DNA of 64,000 nt from Tissierellales bacterium. GTDB lineage: Bacteria; Bacillota; Clostridia; Tissierellales; Sedimentibacteraceae. The notes under the pieces are model-generated. The model was not told the origin of the DNA and ran no database searches. It saw only the letters and a list, made by a program, of their open reading frames with translations. Made by a program: the position numbers and the translations under genes. The DNA lies in the NCBI GenBank assembly GCA_018433765.1, contig JAHDQO010000007.1:186001-250000 (forward strand), read 5' to 3'. Of this stretch, positions 8,174 to 16,446 are shown in pieces (the first letter of the stretch is position 1; each line of letters begins with the position of its first letter).

Positions 8174-10333
8174 TTAATTGAGATGTTTTTCAACTACTTC
8201 AAGAAGTTCAGGTAAATCCATACCTAAATCTCTTAGCTTCTCAGGTGTAGGAACACCATTCATTGTCCAACCTCTTCTTTTATATACTGCATCTGTTAAC
8301 TTTTCGTATTGATCCTCTCTATAAGCTCTTAAAGTTTTTATTTTCTCTTCTATTGTTTTACCTTCAGGATTAAAACCAACTAGCTCTCTTAATTGCTTAT
8401 CATATCTTTCCTGTCTAGACTCGTATTCTTCTTTTGTAACAGGTCCCATAGATCTATAAGGAGTTGCATCATTTATTCTTAATCCTTTACCCATCCTTAT
8501 ATTAAACACTCTTTGGAAATTATATACTCTTTCTGATTGTCTTATCATTTCATTGTTATCTATTCTATTACCTGTTACTCCATAATATAAATCTAAATAA
8601 TTATTGACATGTTCAGGTACTTTAGCTGGCTCATCTGTTTCTGAGTTGTTTGGAGGTGTTATATCATTCCAAGGTAATTTACATAATCCTAGTAAACCAA
8701 ACCAAGTTCTAAACATTGGATAATAATGCAATGCTTCTGCCTTATCCTCGAATGTTGGTATTTGATTATTTACCATATCCATAAATATAAGCCAAGCTTC
8801 GTCGTGTTGAGGTCCTTTGTTAGTTAAACCATATCCACCTTGTTGAGCTAGTGATTCTTTACAAAGATATTCTGAATATTCTAAACCTTTTTGTTCACAT
8901 GCTATATCGTATAAGAAATCTTTATCCGCACCATATTTTTCAACAAAAAGTTTCTTCATTTTGTGTATTCCCATACCAGCTATCTTTCCGAATCCTTCTC
9001 CTCTTGACATTTGATGAATTAGTTCTAAACTTGCTTCTGCATTTCCAAAGTTTAGCTCTAGTCCTTCAGTTATGTCTTTATTTATTATTCCTCTTTCGTA
9101 ACATTCCATTACAAATGCTGTTAATGTTCCGTAAGAAATTGTATCTATTCCATAGGTATCACAATAGAAATTCAGCTCAAGAATAACTTCTGGATCAAAT
9201 ATACCACAGTTTGCACCTAGCCCTGCTGCATTTTCATACTCAGGTCCATCAACACATACGTTTTGTCCCTTATAAGGTCCCGTTTTCAATTTAAAATTAT
9301 CTACTGCTTTAGCACATGACATAGAGCATCCATACCAGCATCCATCTGGCATATTTTGAGTGCAATATTTTTCAATAAAAACTGTAGATTTAATCTTATA
9401 CGTATCAGGATGTTTACCGTATTGGAAGTTGTGTACTGGAAGTAAATCATATTCATCCATTATTTCAATTATATTTGCAGTTCCTATTTTTCTCATATTA
9501 TTTTGCAAATGATCATTTTGTGCAATTTCTTTATGATATTTGATACCTGTTTTGTTTATTATAGATTGATCATATGGATGGTTGAGATCACCTTTAACAC
9601 CCTTAAACTTACATACAATTCCTTTTATTCTTTTGTTCCTAAATACTGTTCCTATTCCGCCTCTTCCTGCTTGTTTAAGTCTTGAAACTTTTCTTCTTAC
9701 ATCATAGAACGTAAAATTAAGTACTCCTATATTTGTATTTTCTGCTGCAGTTCCAGCAGTAATTACTGAAATGTTTCTTTTGTCAGCTTCATTTTCAGCA
9801 TACATTTCTGTAAGCTGTTCTCCTAATAAATGTGCATCTACATCTTCTAAAGGAGCTTCTTCTATTCTAACTATACCTTTATTACCATCAATTACTATAA
9901 TAACATCTTTTTCTGCTTTACCTTGTACTTCTAAGGCATCCCAACCTGAAAATTTAAGAAAAGGTCCAAAATATCCTCCCACATTTGAATCAATAGGAAT
10001 ATCTGTAAGAGGTGATATACTTACTATTAATGATTTTCCCGTTCCGGCATATTGTGTTATACCTCCAACGGGCCCTACTGCGACAACGATTTCATTTTCT
10101 GGATCATTCCACTTTGTCGTAGGAGAAACAGCATCCCATAAATATCTTAACCCATATCCTTTACCACCGATGAATTTTTCTTTCATCTTCTGGGGTACAT
10201 CTTTTTCTTTTATCGTATTATCACTAATATTTATATATAGAGTTTTGTCTGTATATCCTCTATACAGTGCTTTAGGCTCGTATATAAATTCAGATAAAAG
10301 TTTGTGACTATTCTTCATCTTTAAAATATCCAA
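8174..10333 (-). CDS. Aldehyde:ferredoxin oxidoreductase (tungsten-type, AOR family)
   Basis: 719 residues, longer than the roughly 600-residue archaeal AOR. It oxidises an aldehyde to the acid and reduces a ferredoxin, using a bis-pterin tungsten or molybdenum site. The N-terminal pterin-binding region is seen (GGKGYGLRYLWD and the glycine-rich VGPVGGITQYAGTGKS). Cluster-ligand candidates are CWYGCSMSC near residue 335 and LLGLCKLPW near 580; the first shows C-x3-C-x3-C spacing rather than the classic C-x2-C-x3-C. GIDTISYGTLTAFVMEC is typical of the family. The best start is TTG at 10333, 7 nt after GGGAGG. It is flanked by a polyferredoxin and a sulfur carrier in one operon. The aldehyde substrate is probably produced by the upstream dehydrogenase (inference). 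Confidence 0.93.
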   Translation of the reverse strand: MDILKMKNSHKLLSEFIYEPKALYRGYTDKTLYINISDNTIKEKDVPQKMKEKFIGGKGYGLRYLWDAVSPTTKWNDPENEIVVAVGPVGGITQYAGTGKSLIVSISPLTDIPIDSNVGGYFGPFLKFSGWDALEVQGKAEKDVIIVIDGNKGIVRIEEAPLEDVDAHLLGEQLTEMYAENEADKRNISVITAGTAAENTNIGVLNFTFYDVRRKVSRLKQAGRGGIGTVFRNKRIKGIVCKFKGVKGDLNHPYDQSIINKTGIKYHKEIAQNDHLQNNMRKIGTANIIEIMDEYDLLPVHNFQYGKHPDTYKIKSTVFIEKYCTQNMPDGCWYGCSMSCAKAVDNFKLKTGPYKGQNVCVDGPEYENAAGLGANCGIFDPEVILELNFYCDTYGIDTISYGTLTAFVMECYERGIINKDITEGLELNFGNAEASLELIHQMSRGEGFGKIAGMGIHKMKKLFVEKYGADKDFLYDIACEQKGLEYSEYLCKESLAQQGGYGLTNKGPQHDEAWLIFMDMVNNQIPTFEDKAEALHYYPMFRTWFGLLGLCKLPWNDITPPNNSETDEPAKVPEHVNNYLDLYYGVTGNRIDNNEMIRQSERVYNFQRVFNIRMGKGLRINDATPYRSMGPVTKEEYESRQERYDKQLRELVGFNPEGKTIEEKIKTLRAYREDQYEKLTDAVYKRRGWTMNGVPTPEKLRDLGMDLPELLEVVEKHLN

Positions 10334-10389
10334 ATAATTACCTCCCTATATTCTTCTTATATCTAACTGTTATCTAATGTTCAACTATT

Positions 10390-10450
10390 GCTTTACGTTA
10401 ATAAAGCTTCCATAACTTTAAACTTTTCACCTTTATCTTTTATCTTTTAA
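10390..10450 (-). repeat. Dispersed intergenic element, copy 3 (iterated heptamers plus hairpin)
   Basis: Between the polyferredoxin stop and the AOR start. On the minus strand: A/G-rich iterations of AAAGATAAAAGATAAAGG type, then TTATGGAA and the hairpin GCTTTA/TAAAGC (10390-10395 with 10402-10407). Same layout and orientation as the copies at 3984 and 7837. It interrupts the operon without a U-tract, so read-through is expected. Confidence 0.5.
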
Positions 10451-10455
10451 AATGG

Positions 10456-10842
10456 TTAATCTTCAACTATCTTAAGTGCTCCAGTAGGACAGCTTTTTAC
10501 ACATAAACCGCATGCTATACATTTAAAAGGTTCTATATAATCATCATGCTGCATCATTGCATTATCAGGACAAAATCCTACACACATGAAGCATCCTACA
10601 CAATCTTTTTTATTAAGCCTTATTATACCTTTTGAATCCCTAGTCAAGGCTTGTACAGGACAGACTTCTATACATTTACCACATTGATTACAAATAGTTA
10701 ATTTATGTTTATTTTCTTCTATTTCTTGCACTCTTACACAAGACTTAGCTGCATTAGACTCTCTAAAAAATGCATTTGAACATACCTCTTCACATTTACC
10801 GCATCCAATACATAAGTTTTCATCTTTTACTAATCTTTTCAT
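10456..10842 (-). CDS. Polyferredoxin with four [4Fe-4S] motifs (AOR electron-transfer subunit)
   Basis: 128 residues with four C-x2-C-x2-C-x3-C motifs in order: CIGCGKCEEVC, CNQCGKCIEVC, CVGCFMCVGFC and CIACGLCVKSC. All 16 cysteines are present. Its place directly upstream of the tungsten oxidoreductase resembles the AorA polyferredoxin of multi-subunit bacterial AORs such as the Aromatoleum enzyme, so it probably wires electrons from AOR to ferredoxin or to the flavoprotein subunits of this operon. RBS GGAGGTGAACA. It could alternatively serve the amine dehydrogenase upstream. Confidence 0.93.
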   Translation of the reverse strand: MKRLVKDENLCIGCGKCEEVCSNAFFRESNAAKSCVRVQEIEENKHKLTICNQCGKCIEVCPVQALTRDSKGIIRLNKKDCVGCFMCVGFCPDNAMMQHDDYIEPFKCIACGLCVKSCPTGALKIVED

Positions 10843-10900
10843 TGTTCACCTCCGAAAAAAATTAATGAAATATACTTTCTTTTATTTTGTAATATTATCA

Positions 10901-12049
10901 TTAAACAACTGAAGGTTCAAGTATTAAATTACCTTCCTTAAATCTATTTATATTCAGCATACTTGCATCTATAGTTGGCTCTTCTTCTAAAATCATCTCT
11001 GATATTATTACCCCTGTTAATGGTCCAAACATAAACCCATGACCGCTAAAACCTACTGCTAAATAAAAACCTTCAACTTCATTAACCTTACCATAAATAG
11101 GCTGCTTATCAGGTGTCATATTATATAATCCAGCCCATTGTCTAATTAGTCTTAGTTTACCTATTGGTGGCAGTACTTCTGTTATAGTTTTAGCCATCTG
11201 CTCTAAAAATTCCCAGCTGGATGTTATTCTTAAATCTCTTGGTTCTCTATTATCTCCTCTCCCCATCATAAATGAACCATGAGGAGTCTGCTGACAATAT
11301 AAGTTGAGAGAAAATGACATAACCATCGGTGCCTGCATTGCTTCAACTGGTTCTGTAACTAAAATTTGATGTCTTTCAGAATACACAGGTAATTCAGAAT
11401 TTACCATATCGCTTATTACTTTTGAATATCCACCTGCAGCATTTACAACAATATTTGTTGATATTTCTCCTTTATTTGTTATAACACTTTTTACTCTTCC
11501 ATTTTCTACTTTAATATCTAGTACTTGTGTATATGTGTAAAATTCTACGCCTAACCTTTTTGCTGCTCTATAAAAAGCATCTGTTGTTAAAAATGGATTT
11601 AAAAAACCGTCTTTTCCACAATACGATGCACCTGTTAGAATGTCCGTATTTAAGTATGGAACTATTTCTTTTGCTTCGTCTAGCGTTAATATTTTTGAAG
11701 GTATACCTAGTTTGTTCTGAATTTTTACATTTTCGTGAAATTGGTCCATTTCTTTGTCGGTAGATGCAATAAGGAGATATCCTTCCTGCTTAAATTCAAC
11801 GTCTCCATCATATTCTAAAACATCATTTGCATTTTCATAAAATTCAATACTTTTTTTTGCAAGTTTGCAGTTCATTTCAGTTCCCCACTGCATTCTTACA
11901 CCTGCACCACATCTACCTGTAGAACCACTGGTTATATATGACTTTTCTATAACTGCTATATTTTTAACTCCTTTTTTAGCCAAGTTATATGCTGTAGAAC
12001 AACCTGAAATCCCTCCACCAATAATAACAATTTCTGCACTACTAATCAT
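10901..12049 (-). CDS. FAD-dependent amine/amino-acid oxidoreductase (DAO superfamily, sarcosine/proline dehydrogenase-type catalytic subunit)
   Basis: 382 residues. N-terminal dinucleotide-binding motif EIVIIGGGISGCSTAYNLAKKG, then SGSTGRCGAG and, near the C-terminus, LAVGFSGHGFMFGPLTG, the pattern of SoxB/HcnC/DadA-type enzymes that oxidise the C-N bond of N-methyl, secondary or alpha-amino substrates. Its start overlaps the BFD [2Fe-2S] gene by 8 nt and its SD (GAGGAGG) lies inside that gene, indicating translational coupling. It is accompanied by the subunits of a split sarcosine-oxidase or dye-linked proline-dehydrogenase-like complex. The likely products are an aldehyde or imine and reduced flavin. 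The substrate is not evident; sarcosine, proline-like and glycine-like compounds are all possible. Confidence 0.88.
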   Translation of the reverse strand: MISSAEIVIIGGGISGCSTAYNLAKKGVKNIAVIEKSYITSGSTGRCGAGVRMQWGTEMNCKLAKKSIEFYENANDVLEYDGDVEFKQEGYLLIASTDKEMDQFHENVKIQNKLGIPSKILTLDEAKEIVPYLNTDILTGASYCGKDGFLNPFLTTDAFYRAAKRLGVEFYTYTQVLDIKVENGRVKSVITNKGEISTNIVVNAAGGYSKVISDMVNSELPVYSERHQILVTEPVEAMQAPMVMSFSLNLYCQQTPHGSFMMGRGDNREPRDLRITSSWEFLEQMAKTITEVLPPIGKLRLIRQWAGLYNMTPDKQPIYGKVNEVEGFYLAVGFSGHGFMFGPLTGVIISEMILEEEPTIDASMLNINRFKEGNLILEPSVV

Positions 12050-12323
12050 TCTTTTTCGCCTCCTCAGCTATTAAATCAAGTTTTACTCCAACAACAGGAG
12101 GTCTGTTCATATGAAGCTTCAATTCTTTTATACTCTTCCCCGTAGCAGCAGATATCTCCCTTAAAACTAATTGTCCGCATGTTTTTCCTTGACATGGTCC
12201 CATGCCTATTCGAGTAATTCTTTTTATTTCATCATAAGTTGTATAACCTTGTTTTATTAAATCTCTAACTTCTTTAAGTGTTACATCTGAACATCTGCAT
12301 ACAATTGTGTTTTCATCGTTCAT
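12042..12323 (-). CDS. BFD-type [2Fe-2S] protein, dehydrogenase subunit
   Basis: 93 residues. IVCRCSDVT with C-x-C near residue 8 and GPCQGKTCGQ with C-x4-C near residue 43 give the four ligands of a bacterioferritin-associated-ferredoxin-like [2Fe-2S] domain, also found as a domain of multi-subunit amine dehydrogenases. The domain occupies about residues 6-65; the tail is charged. The gene lies 2 nt after the ferredoxin gene and overlaps the catalytic FAD subunit gene. The likely role is electron relay between the two flavoproteins. Confidence 0.88.
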   Translation of the reverse strand: MNDENTIVCRCSDVTLKEVRDLIKQGYTTYDEIKRITRIGMGPCQGKTCGQLVLREISAATGKSIKELKLHMNRPPVVGVKLDLIAEEAKKND

Positions 12324-12325
12324 AA

Positions 12326-12814
12326 TTATCCCTCCACTCTTATATTTCTAAATTCATATAAGTAATTTCTATCTACTTCAACAGTAATTACTGGTGTTCT
12401 ATCAAATGATTTAGGATTTAGAACTTTTATTACATCTACATCAGTTATATATTCGCCTTTTCTGTTTAGTCCTTTTACAATAGTTCCTTCTTCTGGTAGA
12501 GGAAGAAACTCATATGGTATTTTAAATAATATTGTACTTTCTGATTTAGAGCCGTCAATTAACATTATAGACAAACCAGGACATTTACTAACACACATGC
12601 CACAACCTGTACATTTTTCTATATCTAACTCTGGAAGATTATTAATGTCATCTCCTATATTAATTGCATTGAATCTACATGCTGTTACACAAGGATTGCA
12701 TGGTATCTTTTGATAACATTCTATAACAGCTACTGGTCCTTTATTAATTCTATCTATAGAAGGAAAAACTTCTTTAATCATTTCCTCAGTAGGTATACCT
12801 GTCTTTTCTAACAT
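12326..12814 (-). CDS. Two-cluster [4Fe-4S] ferredoxin-like subunit
   Basis: About 162 residues. CYQKIPCNPCVTACRFNAI and CTGCGMCVSKCPG supply cysteines for two [4Fe-4S] clusters in the first half (about residues 30-90); the remainder is a beta-rich tail without cysteines. The start is uncertain: an in-frame GTG at 12835 and ATG at 12826 lie in or before the SD-like GTGAAAGGA, whereas the ATG at 12814 has AAGGA at about 10 nt and is preferred. The gene sits between the FAD/NAD flavoprotein and BFD genes, consistent with one subunit of the same dehydrogenase complex. Confidence 0.8.
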   Translation of the reverse strand: MLEKTGIPTEEMIKEVFPSIDRINKGPVAVIECYQKIPCNPCVTACRFNAINIGDDINNLPELDIEKCTGCGMCVSKCPGLSIMLIDGSKSESTILFKIPYEFLPLPEEGTIVKGLNRKGEYITDVDVIKVLNPKSFDRTPVITVEVDRNYLYEFRNIRVEG

Positions 12815-12890
12815 ATCTATATTCATTCCTTTCACTTTTTTGCACTAATAATTAGAATTTTGTTAATTTTAATTTTGAAATTTTCAATTT

Positions 12891-13976
12891 TCAATTTACT
12901 AAAATTTCTTTTGTCCCTTCTAATATATGTTTCCCTACAGCGCCTGATCTCAAATCATCAAGCTGATTTAAATAGTCATTTTTTAATTCCTCAAACTTCT
13001 CGTGTTTATAACCTATTTTTTCTGCTGTACAAAGTCCTGATAGATATCCTTCTACCATAGCACTGCTCGCTTCTTCTATACCTGAAATATCTCCTGCAAC
13101 AAATACATTCCCAACTGTTGTTTCATAGTTTTCATCTCTTAAAGGAACTAAACCGCTTAATTGAGGAACATATTTCATTTCGCATCCTCTCATAACTAAT
13201 AATTCATTTAATGGAGATAATCCTACAGATATGCACATTACATCTACATCAAATTCTTTTTCTGTACCTTCAATTGGCTGCCATTTCTCATCTAATTCAC
13301 ATATTACTGCTTTTTCAAGATACTCTTTACCTATTGCTTCTTTAACAGAATGTCTTGTAAGTATGGGGACACCCATTCTTCTTATTTTAGACGCATGTAC
13401 AAGATAGCCTCCAATTTTTGGTGCCGCATCAAGTATCGCTTTTACCTCTACTCCTGCCTGCATTAACTGATAGCTTACTATCAATCCTATGTTTCCAGCT
13501 CCTACCATCAATACCTTATTTCCCGGTTTTACGCCATATACATTCATCAATGTCTGTACAGCACCTGCACCATATATTCCAGGCAGATCATTATTAGGAA
13601 AGGCTAAAGTTTTTTCAAAAGCTCCTGTTGCTGCTATAACTGCTTCTGATTTTATTTTTATATATTTTTCTTCTTTATACATGGCAGTAATAACTCCATC
13701 TTCATACATTCCTACCACAGTTGTATCAGTCATTATTTCAACTTTATCCTTAAATTTACTAAGCTTATTAATTAATATATTACAAATATCTATTCCTCTT
13801 GTTGAAGCATATTGCTTTTCTGAACCAAAAAACATATGAGTCTGCTTAACAAGTTGACCACCAAGTTTATTATTTCTTTCTATAATCAATACATTTGCTC
13901 CACTAGATGCAGCACTAATTGCTGCACATAATCCAGCAGGCCCGCCGCCTATTATGGCTATTTCTACGTGTTTCAT
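12891..13976 (-). CDS. FAD/NAD(P)-binding oxidoreductase subunit (HcnB/SoxA-like)
   Basis: 361 residues with three nucleotide-binding signatures: FAD site IAIIGGGPAGLCAAISAASS at the N-terminus, NAD(P) site KVLMVGAGNIGLIVSYQL near residue 155, and the C-terminal FAD motif GNVFVAGDISGIEEASSAM near 290. There is no redox-active CxxC. This matches the second flavoprotein of multi-subunit amine dehydrogenases, which may transfer electrons to NAD or ferredoxin. It follows the small [2Fe-2S] gene by 24 nt. The gene is followed on its 3' side by an AT-rich iterated stretch (about 12850-12890). Confidence 0.9.
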   Translation of the reverse strand: MKHVEIAIIGGGPAGLCAAISAASSGANVLIIERNNKLGGQLVKQTHMFFGSEKQYASTRGIDICNILINKLSKFKDKVEIMTDTTVVGMYEDGVITAMYKEEKYIKIKSEAVIAATGAFEKTLAFPNNDLPGIYGAGAVQTLMNVYGVKPGNKVLMVGAGNIGLIVSYQLMQAGVEVKAILDAAPKIGGYLVHASKIRRMGVPILTRHSVKEAIGKEYLEKAVICELDEKWQPIEGTEKEFDVDVMCISVGLSPLNELLVMRGCEMKYVPQLSGLVPLRDENYETTVGNVFVAGDISGIEEASSAMVEGYLSGLCTAEKIGYKHEKFEELKNDYLNQLDDLRSGAVGKHILEGTKEILVN

Positions 13977-14000
13977 ACTAATCCATTCCTTTCGCTTTGA

Positions 14001-14306
14001 TTATACTATTTTTCCTTTTCCTTTTTGTGTTTCTACTACCATACCTTCTTTAAGTTCTGTTATACAAGTTTTTACATTTGGCATTCCATCAACTACCATT
14101 AAGCATGATGAACAATTGCCTATTGCACAGTAAAATCCTCTAGGTCTATGTTTTAAAATACTTTCTCCTAACACTTTCACACCAGACGCATGAAGTGCTG
14201 CAGCTATTGATTCTCCCTCATATCCTTCAATTTCTTGTCCATTGAAGGTAAATTTAATCTTCTTTCCCCTTTTAAAATCTAGAATTGGATGCTTATCAAT
14301 TCGCAT
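14001..14306 (-). CDS. [2Fe-2S] ferredoxin-like subunit (HcnA/SoxA N-terminal type)
   Basis: 101 residues. The plant-type [2Fe-2S] ligand set is visible as CAIGNCSSC (C-x4-C-x2-C) near residue 60 and a fourth Cys in VKTCITEL. FNGQEIEGYEGESIAAALHASG is typical of the small subunit that in sarcosine oxidase is fused to the N-terminus of SoxA; here it is a separate gene. It is the first gene of the sigma-54-driven operon, with RBS AAGGAGG 8 nt before the ATG and a leader of about 110 nt after the predicted promoter. Confidence 0.9.
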   Translation of the reverse strand: MRIDKHPILDFKRGKKIKFTFNGQEIEGYEGESIAAALHASGVKVLGESILKHRPRGFYCAIGNCSSCLMVVDGMPNVKTCITELKEGMVVETQKGKGKIV

Positions 14307-14424
14307 ATACTTTAACCTCCTTAGATTTATTGTTTTGCTTTTGTTTAAACTTAATTAAAAATATTACACTCTCCAATTTTTATTACACATATGTTTAGTT
14401 TATAAATTATTAACTTATTAAAAT

Positions 14425-14440
14425 AGCAAATACCATGCCA
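14425..14440 (-). promoter_or_regulatory. Sigma-54 (-24/-12) promoter of the amine dehydrogenase/AOR operon
   Basis: On the minus strand TGGCATGGTATTTGCT matches TGGCAYR-N4-TTGCW at every defined position, with GG and GC correctly spaced. It lies about 120 nt upstream of the first operon gene and next to a sigma-54 activator gene. Upstream, at about 14450-14475, two AACATGT-type palindromic arms could be activator sites. Two copies of TGTCTRTTTTTAGTC (14521-14535 and 14618-14632) are further candidates. The rest of the 14307-14626 gap is AT-rich. Confidence 0.88.
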
Positions 14441-14626
14441 AAAAATAAAAAACATGTCCATTGCTGAACATGTTGAAATTACTACATTTTAAAATACAAA
14501 AATATAATTATTATTTCTCTTGTCTGTTTTTAGTCGAATTGTTGTACAAATTTTCGTCATTATAATAAATTTCTGTCTTGCTATACTTATTTTGTAAGGC
14601 TTAGTATATATATGCAGTGTCTATTT

Positions 14627-16048
14627 TTAGTCATTCCTATTTTTTAACCCGTATTTTTCTATTTTATAATACAATGTTGTTCTAGGAATTTTTAATAATT
14701 TTGCAGTATCTGTCTTTTTAAAATTTGTTTTTTCTAATGCTTCTTTTATTATTTGCTTTTCTATCTCTTCTATTGTGCTTTCTAGTCCTATTTCAGTATT
14801 AAGCTGTATATCATTATCTACATATTTCTGTTTATTAATAATTATATTTTGTAGATAAGTGGGCAGATGCTCTTTTTCAATTTGGTTTTTGTTGTTTTCT
14901 CTTGCTAATATTACTGCTCGCTGTATAACATTTCTAAGCTCTCGTACATTACCTTCCCAACTATAATTTTTTAGAATATTTAAAATGTTTTGCGGTATTT
15001 GAATTATATTTATCCCATTTTCCATACAGTATTGTTGTAAAAACCTATTAGCTAAAAGTATGATATCTTCTTTTCTATTTCTTAATGGCAATAAATTTAC
15101 TTGGAATGTATCTAATCTATAATACAAATCTTTTCTGAATTTGCCTTCTTTTATGAGCCTTTTTATATTTCTATTTGTTGCAGAAACTATTCTAATGTCA
15201 AGTTTTTTCTGTTTATTTCCTCCAACTCTTGTTACGCTGCCTTCTTCTAAAGCCCTTAATAATTTAGGCTGTAAATTGATAGGCATATCTCCTATTTCAT
15301 CAAGAAATAATGTTCCTCCATTAGCTTCCTCAAACTTGCCAGATTTACCTTCTTTTTTTGCACCCGTAAATGCACCATATTCATAACCAAAAAGTTCACT
15401 TTCAAAAAGTTCTACTGGTATTGCACTACAGTTTATTGCTACAAAATTACCTTTTCTTCCACTTTCATAATGTATAGCCTTAGCAAATAGTTCTTTTCCT
15501 GTACCGCTCTCTCCATACAATAGTACATTTATAGGAGTTTTAGCAATATTTTTGCATAGGTTTATAGTTTTTATAAATGCAGTATTACTACTTAATATAT
15601 TTGAAAAATATGACTCTCCTAATGCTACTTTTGAGTATTCTCTCTCTAATTGTTCAAGATTTATTTGAGCTTTCTTTACAAGTTCACTCAATTTTACGTA
15701 TTCAGTAATATCTCTATCTCTAGCTAAGCCTCCTATTAATTCATCATCTTTATTATATAGAGGTACTGCACTTATTACAGTATAGCTATTTTCACGAGGA
15801 CTATTGTATATGTTATGATATGGTGTTTCTGAATCTATAACTTTAGGTAAAAGAGAGTTTGGGAAAAAATCTCTTAAATCTTTACCTATTATTTCTTCCC
15901 TCGATACTTCATAATATTCTTCTGCTGTTTTATTAAAAAACATAGTTTTATAATTTTTATCTATTATTGTTATAGCATCTGGGATATTATCAAGTATGTA
16001 TTCATAAACTTTTCTATCATATTCTTGAAAATTAAATTTACTATTCAT
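14627..16048 (-). CDS. Sigma-54-dependent transcriptional activator with PAS domain
   Basis: About 473 residues from the ATG at 16048. A longer frame begins at TTG 16063, but the SD GGGAG lies between them, so MNSKFNF is preferred. An N-terminal PAS sensor (about residues 12-125) is followed by an AAA+ domain: Walker A GESGTGKELFAK, the sigma-54-contacting GAFTGA loop in GYEYGAFTGAKK, Walker B GGTLFLDEIGDMP and the R-finger region FRKDLYYRLD. A C-terminal Fis-type helix-turn-helix is seen in DTAKLLKIPRTTLYYKI. It lies directly upstream of, and in the same direction as, the operon with the perfect -24/-12 promoter, so it is very probably the specific activator. The PAS ligand is unknown. Confidence 0.95.
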   Translation of the reverse strand: MNSKFNFQEYDRKVYEYILDNIPDAITIIDKNYKTMFFNKTAEEYYEVSREEIIGKDLRDFFPNSLLPKVIDSETPYHNIYNSPRENSYTVISAVPLYNKDDELIGGLARDRDITEYVKLSELVKKAQINLEQLEREYSKVALGESYFSNILSSNTAFIKTINLCKNIAKTPINVLLYGESGTGKELFAKAIHYESGRKGNFVAINCSAIPVELFESELFGYEYGAFTGAKKEGKSGKFEEANGGTLFLDEIGDMPINLQPKLLRALEEGSVTRVGGNKQKKLDIRIVSATNRNIKRLIKEGKFRKDLYYRLDTFQVNLLPLRNRKEDIILLANRFLQQYCMENGINIIQIPQNILNILKNYSWEGNVRELRNVIQRAVILARENNKNQIEKEHLPTYLQNIIINKQKYVDNDIQLNTEIGLESTIEEIEKQIIKEALEKTNFKKTDTAKLLKIPRTTLYYKIEKYGLKNRND

Positions 16049-16068
16049 CATATCTCCCAACAATTATA

Positions 16069-16434
16069 TTATAGTTTTTTACCACAGTATGGACAGTATT
16101 CAAAAGCATCATCTACTTGACTATTACATTTTGGACAAATTTTAATAATAGGCTTCTTATATACTTCTTTTATATCCCAATACGTAATTACACCTTTTTC
16201 ACCATTCTCTGTTTTCTTTCCTTTTTCTTCTGGAATATTGTAAATAGTCCCGCATATGTCACAGATTGCATGATATCTAATTCTCCATTTATATACAGGT
16301 AAAAAGAAAATGTGGAAGTATCTATATGTTTTATATAATTTTAAGTAATTACTACTACAGTTCTTGCACTCAATCTGTAAATTACAAACTTCTTTTTGCT
16401 TATCTTGAATACCAAAAACACCTATAAAAAACAT
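16069..16434 (-). CDS. Zinc-ribbon protein of unknown function
   Basis: 121 residues. Three cysteine pairs or quartets are visible: CKNCSSNY near residue 23, CDICGTIY near 57, and a C-terminal zinc-ribbon CPKCNSQVDDAFEYCPYCG. The middle, RYFHIFFLPVYKWRIRYH, is hydrophobic and basic and matches small zinc-ribbon proteins that are often annotated only by that domain. RBS AGGAGA lies 8 nt before the ATG. It follows the methyltransferase gene in the same direction with a 12-nt gap. No specific role can be given. Confidence 0.75.
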   Translation of the reverse strand: MFFIGVFGIQDKQKEVCNLQIECKNCSSNYLKLYKTYRYFHIFFLPVYKWRIRYHAICDICGTIYNIPEEKGKKTENGEKGVITYWDIKEVYKKPIIKICPKCNSQVDDAFEYCPYCGKKL

Positions 16435-16446
16435 TGTTCTATTCTC

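Noticed and set aside
9771-10307. 178-codon plus-strand frame
   Set aside because: Antisense to the aldehyde ferredoxin oxidoreductase gene, whose motifs are unambiguous.
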